This document shows positions 1 through 9,600 of a DNA stretch of 64,000 nt, one piece after another. A program made the position numbers and the translations under genes. The notes under the pieces were generated by a model, which was given only the letters and a program-made list of their open reading frames with translations, was not told the DNA's origin and ran no database searches. The stretch comes from Kutzneria sp. CA-103260. GTDB taxonomy: Bacteria; Actinomycetota; Actinomycetes; Mycobacteriales; Pseudonocardiaceae. The DNA lies in contig NZ_CP073318.1 of the NCBI RefSeq assembly GCF_018263855.1, positions 4,154,001 through 4,218,000 on the forward strand, in the 5' to 3' direction. Every line of letters starts with the position of its first letter. Position 1 is the first letter of the stretch.

Positions 1-1088
1 TACTCGAAGTCCTCCTGGAAGGTGTTGTTGGAGGCGAAGGCGATAGTGGTGGCCAGCACCCCGATGACCACCAGCGCGTACACCCGTTTCATCGTGGTGG
101 GGCGGAACCGCTTGATCGAGTCCACACAGGACAGCAGGGTCAGGCTGCCGCCGTAGAAGTTGAGCGTGCCGATGGTGATCAGCGGCAGCACCGAGCCGAT
201 CAGCAGCGCCAGGCCGAATCCCGGGAACACCGCGTTCCCGGCCGACAGCACGGCGTCCACGGTGTCGGCCTTGGGGAACAGGCCCGCGGCGGCGGTGCCG
301 ACCAGCATCATCCACGCCCCGCCGACGCCCGCGCCGAGATAGGTCCACCAGAACGAGGCCCGCACGCCGACGTCGCGCGGCAGGTAGCGGGAGTAGTCGG
401 AGACGTAGATCGACCACGACAGCTGGTACACGGCGGCGGTGAAGAACTGCACCAGGAACGGGGTCAGCGCGAACTGACCGAGGTCGAACTGCCCGGCGCT
501 GAACGGGTGCACGACCGCCAGCCCGACGGTGAACACCACCAGCAGCACCAGCATCAGGTAGGTCAGCCAGCGCGAGGCCTTGTGGATGAAGTCGTAGCCG
601 ACGATGGCCAGCACCACGCCGATCACCGCGTAGCCGAGGTAGCTGACCGGGGTCGGCAGGTTCACCAGGTGCTGCATGGTGCTGCCGACCAGGATCTGGT
701 TGAACCCGGTGTAGCCGATGTAGGTCACCAGCGCGACCACCCACACCAGTAACGCGCCCACGAAGCCGAACTGCGGCCGGGACTGCACCATCTGCGGCAG
801 TCCCAGCTGTGGGCCCTGGGTGGAGTGGAAGGCCATGAAGAACGTGCCGAAGGCGTTGCCCAGCACCACCGCGATGGCGGTCCAGACCAGGTTGCCGCCC
901 ATCGCGACGCCGATGATGCCGGTGGCGATGGTGGCCAGGTGGGCGTCCCCGGCGAACCACACCGGGAACAGGTGCCACACCTTGCCGTGTCGCTCGGCTA
1001 TGGGCACGTAGTCGATGGACCGGGACTCGATGCCCAGCGATCGCTGGGGCCGATGGGACTGGACCACGGTGGGTGGATTGGCCGCCAT
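1..1088 (-). CDS. NCS1-family cytosine/purine/allantoin-type permease, C-terminus beyond window edge
   Basis: Reading the minus strand from ATG at 1088 gives at least 362 residues of a strongly hydrophobic protein with repeated membrane segments and no stop before base 1. The N-terminus carries a short soluble stretch, then a segment containing VWFAGDAHLATIATG and later LSWSIYVSDYSRYLP; both are typical of NCS1 nucleobase:cation symporters, where the second marks the middle of the transporter. A good ribosome site (GAGGAGAA) precedes the ATG. The family imports cytosine, purines, hydantoin or allantoin with Na+ or H+; the substrate cannot be told here. It is transcribed in the same direction as the fatty-acid-like operon upstream but 58 bp beyond it, so co-transcription is possible. 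Partial: the C-terminal helices are outside the window. Confidence 0.85.
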   Translation of the reverse strand, partial: MAANPPTVVQSHRPQRSLGIESRSIDYVPIAERHGKVWHLFPVWFAGDAHLATIATGIIGVAMGGNLVWTAIAVVLGNAFGTFFMAFHSTQGPQLGLPQMVQSRPQFGFVGALLVWVVALVTYIGYTGFNQILVGSTMQHLVNLPTPVSYLGYAVIGVVLAIVGYDFIHKASRWLTYLMLVLLVVFTVGLAVVHPFSAGQFDLGQFALTPFLVQFFTAAVYQLSWSIYVSDYSRYLPRDVGVRASFWWTYLGAGVGGAWMMLVGTAAAGLFPKADTVDAVLSAGNAVFPGFGLALLIGSVLPLITIGTLNFYGGSLTLLSCVDSIKRFRPTTMKRVYALVVIGVLATTIAFASNNTFQEDFE

Positions 1089-1146
1089 GCCTGTTCTCCT
1101 CGTTGAGCTGCGGAAGGCGTGCGTCCCCCAGTTTTCGGACGCCGGC

Positions 1147-1869
1147 TCAACCGATGCGGTTGAGGGTGGCGTACGCGAGTTGTTCGAGCAACAGCGCGGT
1201 TTCCCTGGACGCGTCGGTCGCCGCGGTGATCACCTGTTTTGCCACTGATACCGCCAATGGCGGCTGCGTCGCCAGCTCCGCGGCGATCTCCAGCGCCGTT
1301 GACAGATGACTGCCGGCCGGGGTGGTCTCGGTGACCAGGCCCCAGGAATGTGCTTCTGTCACGGACATCCGCCGGCAGCGCAGCACCAGGTCACGAGTGC
1401 GAGCCGGGCCGACGGCGCGGACCAGCCGTGTGACTCCGCCGGAGCTGGGCAGGATGCCGATGCCCACCTCCGGCAGCCCGAACACCGCCGTCTCGTCCGC
1501 TACTCGCAGGTCAGCGGCGAGCGCGAGTTCGAAGCCGCCACCCAAGCAGTAGCCGGCGATGGCGGCGATCGTGGGCTGCGGCAGCGCCGCCACCGCCTCA
1601 TACACCGCGCCGCTGCCCCGGTAGTACTCGGCGATCGCCTCAGGGGTCATCTCCCGCAGCTCTGAAGTGTCCGCCCCGGCCGAGAACACCCTGTCGCCGC
1701 CGGTGATCACCACTGCCCGGCTGTCGTTGACCGAGCGCACGGCGTCGAGCAGCCGCGACTCCATGTGCGTGGACAGGGCGTTGAGCTTGGCCTCGCGCCG
1801 CAGGGTCAGCACGGCCACATCGCCGTGCCGGGAGACTTCGACGTCGCCGATCACTGTGCCACTGTTCAT
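1147..1869 (-). CDS. Enoyl-CoA hydratase/isomerase (crotonase family)
   Basis: 240 residues, the usual crotonase length. The oxyanion-hole segment (FSAGADTSEL), the central CLGGGFELALAADLR block and the PEVGIGILPSSGG block are all present, and both glutamates used by hydratases (in GGFELA and in LPEVG) are kept, so it should add water across a 2-enoyl-CoA. The ATG at 1869 overlaps the stop of the acyl-CoA dehydrogenase gene by four bases, so the two are translationally coupled. A longer upstream reading in this frame only overlaps the dehydrogenase gene and is not used. The natural substrate is unknown; the neighbours suggest a dedicated acid degradation route rather than housekeeping beta-oxidation. 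Confidence 0.9.
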   Translation of the reverse strand: MNSGTVIGDVEVSRHGDVAVLTLRREAKLNALSTHMESRLLDAVRSVNDSRAVVITGGDRVFSAGADTSELREMTPEAIAEYYRGSGAVYEAVAALPQPTIAAIAGYCLGGGFELALAADLRVADETAVFGLPEVGIGILPSSGGVTRLVRAVGPARTRDLVLRCRRMSVTEAHSWGLVTETTPAGSHLSTALEIAAELATQPPLAVSVAKQVITAATDASRETALLLEQLAYATLNRIG

Positions 1870-3032
1870 TGGGCAGTCGGGAAGGACAGCAGGCCGGACA
1901 GCCCGCGCTTGGCCACCTCGTTGGCGATCACCAGCCGCTGGATCTCCGAGGTGCCCTCCCAGATCCGGTCCACCCGCAGCTCCCGCCACAGCCGCTCCAC
2001 CGGGTAGTCCCGGATGTAGCCGCGGCCGCCGAAGATCTGCACCGCGCGGTCGGCGACCCGGTTGGACGCCTCGGACGCGGCCAGCTTCACGGTGGCGGCC
2101 TTGGCGTGCAACAGCTTGCGGTTCTCGCCCTGGTCGAACTCCCACGCCACCTGGTGGGTCAGCGCGCGGTTGGTGGTGATGTCCACGACCGAGTCGGCGA
2201 TCATGCCCTGGATCAGCTGCCGCTCGATCAGCGGCTGCCCGCCCTGGATCCGCTGCGAGGCCCACTCGACCGCCAGCGTCAGGGCCCGTTCGGCCGCGCC
2301 GATGGTACGAGCGCCGATCATCAGCCGTTCCTCGGTGAACCAGTCCCGGGTCAGCTCATAGCCGTTGCCGATGCCGCCGAGCACCGCGTCCGCCCCGACT
2401 TTCACATCCTCGAACAGGAATTCCGGGTGCTCGTAGACGAAGGTGTGGGTGTAGCGGGGCGTGCGCTTGACCGACACGCCCGGCAGGTCCTTGTCCACCA
2501 GGAACAACGTCGGGGCGTCGCCCACGAGGGCCAGCACGATGAGGAAGTCGGCGGCGTCGCCGACGGTGACGAACCACTTCTCGCCGTTGATGCGGTAACC
2601 GTCGCCGTCCGGGGTGGCGGTGGTCTCGATGCCGGCCGGGTCGGAGCCGGCGCCCGGTTCGGTGATGGCCACGGCGTCCCGGCGCTGCCCCCGGATGTCC
2701 GGCACGAGGTAGCGTTCGCGCTGCTCCGGCGTGCAGGCCCGCAGGCAGTTGGCCGGCCGCCACACGGTGTCCCACAAGGCGTTGGTGAGCTTGCCCAACT
2801 CGTCCTGGACCACCACCTGCTCCAGCACGGACAGGCCCGCGCCGCCCCACTCCTCCGGCATGTTGACCGCCTGCAGCCCGCTGGCCAGCACGTCCTGGCG
2901 GATCGCGTCCAGCGCCGACGGCGACAGGCCGTTGTCGGCTTCGCACGCGTCCTCGTACTGCATGATCTTGGCGGTGAGGTCGGCGGCGCGCTGCTTGAGC
3001 TCGGCCAGCCTCGGGGTGTACGCGAACTCCAC
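1866..3032 (-). CDS. Acyl-CoA dehydrogenase
   Basis: 388 residues, standard length for the family. The middle contains the FAD/substrate region with ITEPGAGSDPAG and the beta-domain WFVTVGDAADF; the C-terminal four-helix domain has QIFGGRGYIRDYPVERLWR, then the catalytic-base segment IWEGTSEIQ, where the Glu lies in the position used by medium- and short-chain enzymes. It should oxidise an acyl-CoA to the 2-enoyl-CoA with electrons passed to ETF. GTG start at 3032 behind GGAGAA. It lies 12 bp after the acyl-CoA synthetase gene and overlaps the hydratase gene, consistent with sequential steps: activation, dehydrogenation, hydration. Confidence 0.93.
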   Translation of the reverse strand: MEFAYTPRLAELKQRAADLTAKIMQYEDACEADNGLSPSALDAIRQDVLASGLQAVNMPEEWGGAGLSVLEQVVVQDELGKLTNALWDTVWRPANCLRACTPEQRERYLVPDIRGQRRDAVAITEPGAGSDPAGIETTATPDGDGYRINGEKWFVTVGDAADFLIVLALVGDAPTLFLVDKDLPGVSVKRTPRYTHTFVYEHPEFLFEDVKVGADAVLGGIGNGYELTRDWFTEERLMIGARTIGAAERALTLAVEWASQRIQGGQPLIERQLIQGMIADSVVDITTNRALTHQVAWEFDQGENRKLLHAKAATVKLAASEASNRVADRAVQIFGGRGYIRDYPVERLWRELRVDRIWEGTSEIQRLVIANEVAKRGLSGLLSFPTAQ

Positions 3033-3044
3033 GGTGGTTCTCCT

Positions 3045-5078
3045 TCAGTTCTTGACGAGCACGATCCTGGCGTCCAGGCCGAGGCAGCCGGCCGGCGTCG
3101 CCAGCAGTGGGTTGACTTCGAGTTCGGCGATCTCCGGATGGGCCGCGCCGACCTCGCTGATCGCCGCGACCGCCTGGGCCGCGGCGGCCAGATCGACCGG
3201 TTGACGGCCACGAGCCCCTTGCAGCAGCGGGGCCGCCTTCAGACCCCGCAACAGGGTTTCCGCCTCTTCCGGCGTGACCGGGGCCAGCGCGAACGCGACA
3301 TCCTTGAGGATTTCGGCGAAGACACCGCCCAGCCCGACCATCAGCACCGCGCCGAACCGGGAATCCCTGCGCACACCGACGATGAGCTCCACTCCCCCGC
3401 CGGCCATCTGTTCCACGCAGTACTCGGCGACGTTCAGCCGTTGCACCATGTCCGCATGGGCGGCCCGCAATTCATCCTGTGTGGACAGTCCAATCGCGAC
3501 TCCGCCGGCATCGGACTTGTGCAGCAGTCCCATGGCTTTCAGCACGACCGGGTAACCGATCTCCTCGGCCGCGGCCAGGACGTCGGTGGTGAGCCGGGCA
3601 GCGGGGAAGGCGATGCCGCCGGCCTTGAGCAGTTCCCTCGCGTCCCAGTAGCCGGACTCGGTGACGGGCTCGGCCGGCGGTGGCAGTTGTCGAGCCGCCG
3701 GGCGGTGGTCGGCGTGATCGGCCAGCATGCCGAGGGTACGGGCGGCATCGTCGACCACTCGGAACACGCCGATGCCGTTGCGGCGCAGTTCGTCGGCGGC
3801 CGCACTGTCGGCGCACATCGTGTGTAGGGCCAGCGGTTTGCCGTGCCGGTGGACGTGCTCGGCCATCACGGTGGCGGTGGCGATCTCACGGGCGGCCAGC
3901 TCTGGGCCGTAGTCGCCGTACCCGCCGAAGTAGCCGGTGACCAGCACCGAGTCGATGTCGGGATCGGCCAGCACGAGGTCGATGACCCGGCCGAACGAGG
4001 TGATGTCCTGCTCGCCGGCCCCGGCCAGGTCCACCGGGTTGGCCACACCGGCCGACGGCGGCAGCTCAGCCTTCAGCGCGGCCACGAGCGAAGGCCGGAA
4101 CTCGTTGACCGCCAAGCCGTTCGCGTCAGCGATGTCGCTGGCCGTGGAGGCGTGCCCGCCGCCGTCGGCGATCACCGCCACCCGGCGGGCCCGCTTGGAG
4201 CCGTGCCGGTGCAGGGCAGCGACCAGGTCGGCCATCTCCCGCGGGCTGTGCACCCGGTCGACACCGGCGGCCCGACAGGCGGCGTCGATCACGTCGTTGC
4301 CGCTGGTCAGCGCGCCGGTGTGGGACATCGCAGCACGGTTGGAGGCTGCGCTGCGGCCGACCGTGAGCAGCACAACGGGTTTGCCCGCGGCCACGGCCTC
4401 CCCGGCCGCGGCGACGAAGGCCCGGCCGTCCTGGAAGTCCTCGCAGTAGGCCGCGATCACCTCGGTTCCCGGGTGGCGTGCGTAGGCCCGGATCAGGTCG
4501 GCCGCACCGAGATCGGCCTGGTTGCCCAGGGAGGCGAAACGGGAGAAGCCCAGGCCGCGGTCGGCCAGGAACTTGCTCAGCTCCAACGCCATGTTGCCGC
4601 TCTGCGACACCAGCCCGACCGGCCCGCACGGCAGCGGGTTGGAGACCAGGAACAGGTCGCTGGTCGTGTCCAGCACGCCGAGGCAGTTGGGTCCGAGCAG
4701 CACCGCCCCGGCGGCGCGAATCCGCTCCGCCACGGCCATCTGCGTGGCCCGGCCCTCGTCACCGAGCTCGGCGAAGCCCGAGGTGATGGCCACGATCGCG
4801 GTCGCCCCGGCGGCCAGCGCGTCGTCCACCGCCTCGTCGAACCCCTTGGCCGGCACGGTGATCACCACCAGGTCGACCGGCTCCGGGAGATCGGCCAGCC
4901 GCTTGAAGGTGGGCCGGCCGAGCACCGGCTCGCCGCGGCGGTTGACCAGGTACAGCGGCCGGCGGTCGCCCATGCGCAGCGCCTGCACGCTGATCCAGTT
5001 GCCGTACTTGGTCTCGTCGTTGCTGGCGCCGAGAATCGCCACCGAGCGCGGGGTGAACAGGGGGTCCAGGTTCCTCAC
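3045..5078 (-). CDS. NDP-forming acyl-CoA synthetase (fused alpha-beta acetate-CoA ligase type)
   Basis: 677 residues with the fused layout of ADP-forming acyl-CoA synthetases: a CoA-binding Rossmann domain (about 1-130, PRSVAILGASNDETK), a succinyl-CoA-ligase-like domain (about 145-290) containing the phospho-accepting His in MSHTGALTSG, a linking domain, and a C-terminal ATP-grasp domain (about 455-677, GYPVVLKAMGLLHKSDAGGV). It should make an acyl-CoA from a carboxylic acid, CoA and ATP, releasing ADP and phosphate. No acetyltransferase domain is fused, unlike Pat-type proteins. The GTG start at 5078 overlaps the SDR stop by four bases. A much longer frame-open region upstream is only the shadow of the SDR gene. 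Confidence 0.9.
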   Translation of the reverse strand: MRNLDPLFTPRSVAILGASNDETKYGNWISVQALRMGDRRPLYLVNRRGEPVLGRPTFKRLADLPEPVDLVVITVPAKGFDEAVDDALAAGATAIVAITSGFAELGDEGRATQMAVAERIRAAGAVLLGPNCLGVLDTTSDLFLVSNPLPCGPVGLVSQSGNMALELSKFLADRGLGFSRFASLGNQADLGAADLIRAYARHPGTEVIAAYCEDFQDGRAFVAAAGEAVAAGKPVVLLTVGRSAASNRAAMSHTGALTSGNDVIDAACRAAGVDRVHSPREMADLVAALHRHGSKRARRVAVIADGGGHASTASDIADANGLAVNEFRPSLVAALKAELPPSAGVANPVDLAGAGEQDITSFGRVIDLVLADPDIDSVLVTGYFGGYGDYGPELAAREIATATVMAEHVHRHGKPLALHTMCADSAAADELRRNGIGVFRVVDDAARTLGMLADHADHRPAARQLPPPAEPVTESGYWDARELLKAGGIAFPAARLTTDVLAAAEEIGYPVVLKAMGLLHKSDAGGVAIGLSTQDELRAAHADMVQRLNVAEYCVEQMAGGGVELIVGVRRDSRFGAVLMVGLGGVFAEILKDVAFALAPVTPEEAETLLRGLKAAPLLQGARGRQPVDLAAAAQAVAAISEVGAAHPEIAELEVNPLLATPAGCLGLDARIVLVKN

Positions 5079-5872
5079 GGGGACGCCACCTCCGGTGCGG
5101 GGTATCCGGCGCCCCAGGCGTCGGCGCCGCCGTCGACCACGATCGTGGTGCCGGTGACGTAGGCGCCGCCAGGGGAAACGAGGAACGAGATCAGGCCGGA
5201 GACGTCCTCCGGCGTGCCCAGCCGGCCCAGCGGCACGGCCTGGGCCCACTTCTGGCGGTCGGCCTCGGTGTAGTTCTCGTCCAGCGCCTCGGTGGCGATC
5301 GTGCCGGGTGCGACGCAGAGCGACCGGATGCCGTATCGGCTCCATTCGAGCGCGAGACCGGACGCCAGGTTCTCCAGCGCGGCCCGGGCGGCGCTGGCGT
5401 GCACCATGCCCGGAATGCCGCGCCGGGGCGAGAAGGCCATGAAGACGATCACGCCCGAGCGGTTGGGAATCATCGACCGGACGGCGACTTCCCTGGTCAT
5501 CGACCAGGTGGCATCGACCGCGAGCCGGTGCACCGCCCGCCAGCCGCCTGGGCTGATGTCCTCGGCCGGGGCGGCGAACTGGCCGCCGGCGTTGTTGACC
5601 AGCACGTCGATCCGGCCGTACTCCTCGATCGCCGCGTCGACGACCGGCGTGACGTCCTCGCGGATGTCGGCCACCTTGACCAGGCACTGCCCGCCGGCCC
5701 GCACGATCTCCTCGCGCACGGCTTCGAGCGGTTCGGGCCGCCGGCCGCAGATCACCAGCCGGGCCCCGCCGGCGGCGAGGTCCAGCGCGGTCGCCCGGCC
5801 GAGGCCGGTGCCGCCACCGCTGACCACCGCCACCTTGCCCGCATGCACGTCCGGCCGGAGCACTCCGGTCAC
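5075..5872 (-). CDS. Short-chain dehydrogenase/reductase, peroxisomal enoyl-CoA reductase/citronellol dehydrogenase-like
   Basis: 265 residues. The cofactor loop GGGTGLG (about 19-25) and the NNAGG strand are intact, and the C-terminus ends in the usual TIVVDGG segment. The usual catalytic Tyr-x-x-x-Lys is absent: the equivalent stretch reads MVHASAARAALENL, with His and Arg at the Tyr and Lys places. That pattern is known from trans-2-enoyl-CoA reductases (PECR) and AtuG/citronellol dehydrogenase-like SDRs, which act on acyl-CoAs or use different residues. GTG start at 5872 behind GGGGAGG. First gene of a four-gene operon whose stop/start junctions overlap or nearly touch; the TetR operator lies 36 bp upstream. 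Confidence 0.88.
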   Translation of the reverse strand: MTGVLRPDVHAGKVAVVSGGGTGLGRATALDLAAGGARLVICGRRPEPLEAVREEIVRAGGQCLVKVADIREDVTPVVDAAIEEYGRIDVLVNNAGGQFAAPAEDISPGGWRAVHRLAVDATWSMTREVAVRSMIPNRSGVIVFMAFSPRRGIPGMVHASAARAALENLASGLALEWSRYGIRSLCVAPGTIATEALDENYTEADRQKWAQAVPLGRLGTPEDVSGLISFLVSPGGAYVTGTTIVVDGGADAWGAGYPAPEVASP

Positions 5873-5907
5873 GTCGCCTCCCCATCGAGGATCAGCACTG
5901 TGAGGAT

Positions 5908-5927
5908 CTGACTGACGCGTCAGTCAG
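5908..5927. promoter_or_regulatory. Perfect 20-bp palindrome, probable TetR operator
   Basis: CTGACTGACGCGTCAGTCAG is its own reverse complement. It lies between the divergent SDR operon (start 5872) and the TetR gene (start 5997), the normal place for the repressor's operator. Binding by the adjacent TetR protein is inferred from position and symmetry. Confidence 0.8.
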
Positions 5928-5964
5928 TCTTATTAAACGAGCCATGTCAAGAGGTAGGGGTGCC

Positions 5965-5980
5965 TCTGACTGGTGCGTCA
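5965..5980. promoter_or_regulatory. Second, degenerate copy of the TetR operator core
   Basis: CTGACTGGTGCGTCA matches the palindrome at 5908-5927 except for a few positions in the middle. It ends 17 bp before the TetR ATG, where binding would block the repressor's own transcription. This suggests one strong site for the operon and one weaker autoregulatory site. Confidence 0.55.
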
Positions 5981-5996
5981 AGTTATGCTGGTCGGT

Positions 5997-6596
5997 ATGA
6001 CCCGTGCCGAGGAGGACCGCCGCGCCGCCATCCTCGACGCCACCTGGCGGCTGATCGCCGAGCGCGGCTACCACGCCGTGCGGATCGCCGACATCGCCAA
6101 GGTCTGCGGCACCAGCACCGGCACCGTGCACTACTACTTCCCCGGCAAGCACGACGTGCTGACCGAGGCTCTGAAACACTGTGTGGAGCAGGCTTTCGCC
6201 CGGCAGAGCCACGAGCTGCGGCAGATCGACGACGCCTACGAGCGGCTGCTGAAGCTGATCGACATGCAGCTGCCCAAGGTCGGCCCGGTCCGCGACGAAT
6301 GGTCGGTGTGGCTGCAGTACTGGGCGGAATCGGCCATACGCCCCGAATTGCGGCCCGTGCACAACGAGTTCTACGCCCGCTGGCGGGAAACCGTGGTGCG
6401 GATCGTGCGCCGCGGGCTGCGGCAGGGCGTGTTCCGCGACGTCGACGCCGACCAGGTCGCGCTGCGGCTGACCGCGCTCACCGACGGCCTGGCCATCCAG
6501 GTGCTCACCGGATCGCCCGAGGTCAGCGTCACGGTGATGCGTGAGCTGCTGGTGGATTTCGCCCGCCGGGAACTCGTGGTCAGTGCGCCGATCTGA
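5997..6596 (+). CDS. TetR-family transcriptional repressor
   Basis: 199 residues from ATG 5997. N-terminal helix-turn-helix (about 10-55) reads RRAAILDATWRLIAERGYHA then IADIAKVCGTSTGTVHYYFPGKHDVL, the classical TetR recognition-helix pattern; the remainder is an all-helical ligand-binding domain. An alternative upstream GTG (5973) would fall inside the second operator and is less likely. It is divergent from the CoA operon and should repress it, with an acyl-CoA or the free acid as the likely inducer by analogy with other TetR proteins placed beside beta-oxidation genes. The inducer is inference. Confidence 0.9.
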   Translation: MTRAEEDRRAAILDATWRLIAERGYHAVRIADIAKVCGTSTGTVHYYFPGKHDVLTEALKHCVEQAFARQSHELRQIDDAYERLLKLIDMQLPKVGPVRDEWSVWLQYWAESAIRPELRPVHNEFYARWRETVVRIVRRGLRQGVFRDVDADQVALRLTALTDGLAIQVLTGSPEVSVTVMRELLVDFARRELVVSAPI

Positions 6597-6651
6597 CGGT
6601 CTTCGCCCAAAGCGCCACTGATCACTGGACGACACCGCTACCCTCGCCGCG

Positions 6652-9600
6652 ATGGACGGTGATCAGCGGCTGCCGGCGGCGGCTGTCACGCGTGTGCATG
6701 GCCGCTCGGGACAGGTGGGCGGCGCGGGCTTCCTCGTGACCGCAGACCTGGTGTTGACCTGTGCCCACGTCATCGGCGACGAACCGCCCACCGATCCCGT
6801 CGCCCTCGACTTCCCGCTGCTCGACGGCCACCCTTCGGTTCAGGCTGATGTTGTTGCCTGGCAACCGATCCGGCCCGACGGCACGGGCGACATCGCCGTG
6901 CTGCGGCTGCGTGAACCGGCCCCGACCGACGCCGTTCCGGCGCGGCTGACCCGGGCGGGGGCCGGCTGGCGCGAACAGGTCCGGCTGATCGGCTTCGCCG
7001 AGGACGACGGCGTGTGGGTCGAGGCCGAGCTGCGGGGCCGGCAGGCCACCGGGTGGCTCCAGATCGAATCCGAGCTCGGCCGCCAGGCGATCGCCCGTGG
7101 GTTCAGCGGCTCCCCCGCGTGGAGTGATTCGGCCCACGGCGTCGTCGGCATGGTCGTAGCGGCGGAACGTGGTGCCACCACGGCATATCTGTTGCCGGCG
7201 GGCACGCTGATCGAAGCGCACTCAGGGATCGCTGTCCCGGCGAGCTGCCCTTATCGGGGGCTGGAGCCATTTCAGGAGGAGGACGCCGATCTCTTCCATG
7301 GCCGCGAGGCGGTGACGGCACGGCTGGCCGACGCGGTCGCCACCCGGCCGCTGGTGGTGCTGGCCGGGCCGTCGGGCAGCGGTAAGTCCTCGTTGGTGCG
7401 CGCCGGGCTCATCCCCCGACTGCGGGCCCGAACCACCGCCGTCGCCGCGTTCCGCCCGATTCCTGGTGTGTCGCCGGCGGTGTTGCTGGCCACGGCGGTG
7501 CTTCCGGTGCTGGAGCCCGAGTTGGACGAGATCCGGCGCATCGAAGCGGCCAAGGTCCTGGCCGAGGATCTTCCGCTGGTGGCCGCCCGGCTGGCCGAGC
7601 GAGCCGGCGACGGCGGCCTGCTGATCTTCGCCGACCAGCTGGAGGAGCTGCCGACCGACCAGGCCCGTGAACTGCTGGATCTGCTGCATGGTCTGGTCAC
7701 CGCCGGGCCGCGCCGGGCCGATGGCTCGCCGGTGTTGGTGGCCGTGGTGACCCTCCGGTCGAGCTCCTTGGACACGCTGGTCACCGCGGACACCGCCGAC
7801 GCGGTCCGGGACGGCGTGGTGTTCGTGCCGCCGATGAGCCGGGACGAACTGCGCGCGGCCGTGGTCGCCGGCGGCGAGGTCACCTTCGACTCTGGCTTGG
7901 TTGAGCGGATTCTGGACGACGCCGGCACCGCACCGGGCCGGCTGCCGCTGGTGGAGTTCGCGCTGCGGGAACTGTGGGACAAGCAGAGCGCAGGGCTGCT
8001 GACCCACGCGGCGTACGACGAACTCGGCGGTGTCGCCGGTGCCCTGGTCGGCTACGCCGACGGCGTTTACGGTGCGATGCCTGAGGACGAGCGGCCGGCA
8101 GCCCGTCGGCTGTTGGTCGGGCTGGCCCGACCGGCCGAGGACGGGGACTTCATCCGCCGGCCGGTCCTGCTGTCCGATGTGGACGAGTCACTGCGGCCGG
8201 CGCTGGCCAAGCTGGCCGCCAGCCGGCTGGTCGTCGTGGGCCGGGCCGCGGACGGCACGGAGATCGTCGACCTGGCCCACCAGGCGCTGGTGCAGCAGTG
8301 GCAGACCCTGCGCGACTGGCTCACCGAGGACCGCGACTTCCTTTCCTGGCAAGAGGAATTACGCTCGGGCGTGCACCGGTGGCGCGACGATCCCGGCGCT
8401 CTGTTGCGGGGCGCGGCACTGACCACCGCGGACGACTGGCTACGCAAGCGGCCCGACGAGATCGCCGAGGCGGATCGGGCCTACATCCAGGCCAGCGACG
8501 CCCGTGAGCGCCGCCGTATCCGTACACTGTGGACGATCGTGGCGGTGATCTCCGTGCTGGCGCTGATCGCCGGCACACTGGCCGGCGTCGCCGCCATTCA
8601 AACCGCTACGGTGCAAGAAGAACTGCGCGTCGCCGCCTCGCGCCAGCTGGCCAACGACGCCAACCGGCTGCGCAACATCGACCCGACCGCCTCGCTCCAG
8701 CTCGCCGAGGCCGCCTGGCACTACCACGACACCGCCGAGGCGTATGGCGCGCTGTTCATCCAGTACGCCGGCCTGCAGCCGGTGGACAAGCTGTACGAGA
8801 ACCTGTCGCCGGGGACCATCGGCACCGTCACCGCCAGCGACGACGGCTCGGTCGCCGTGATCACCAGCACCGACGGCCTGCCCGCGGTGTGGCTGGGCCT
8901 CAACGGCGATCACCCGCAGCAATGGAAGCCGCCGACACCGGCCCGCATCGGCGGCACGTTCCAGCTCAGTGGCGACGGCCATTTCCTGGCGTACGCCAAC
9001 GACAATGGCGGCGTTGTGCTGTGGGACGTCGAGCACCGCAGCGGGCCGGTCGAGCTCGCGCCGGACGGTCCGGCCGGCAACGCGGAGCCGCAGATCGTCA
9101 ACACCATGGCCTTCGCACCCGGCGAGTCCCGACTGATGGTGCGGCGGACCGGCTACAACGGCGGCACGCCCGCCATCGACGTCTGGGACGTCCACACCCA
9201 CGCCAAAGTCCCGGTGGCCAACCCGATTCCCCCGCAGGACACCGTCGTGGACCGCGTCGCCTTCGGCCCCAACGCCGCGACGGTGGCGGTGACCAGTGGG
9301 AAAACCACCACCCTCTACGACATCGGCACCGGCCGGCAGACCGCAACCGCGCCCCCGTCCGACGTCACCCAGGTCGCCATCGCCGAGAACGGCCGCGCAT
9401 ACGCGCGCTGCGACGAGGACGACCGGCTGCACGTGTTCGACCTCGCCACCGGGGCCGAGCAGCGGGTGATCCAGGTCGCCCAGTGCTTCGCCCTCACCTT
9501 GGACAACAGCACCAACTACGCCCTGTTCCCGCAGGGCGACGCGCTCACCGGCGACTCCAACGCCCAGCTGACCATCGCCGATCTGCGCACGGGCAAGACC

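Noticed and set aside
1869..3827. A 652-residue plus-strand frame over the acyl-CoA dehydrogenase and synthetase genes
   Set aside because: It lies opposite well-supported genes and has the composition of an antisense frame.
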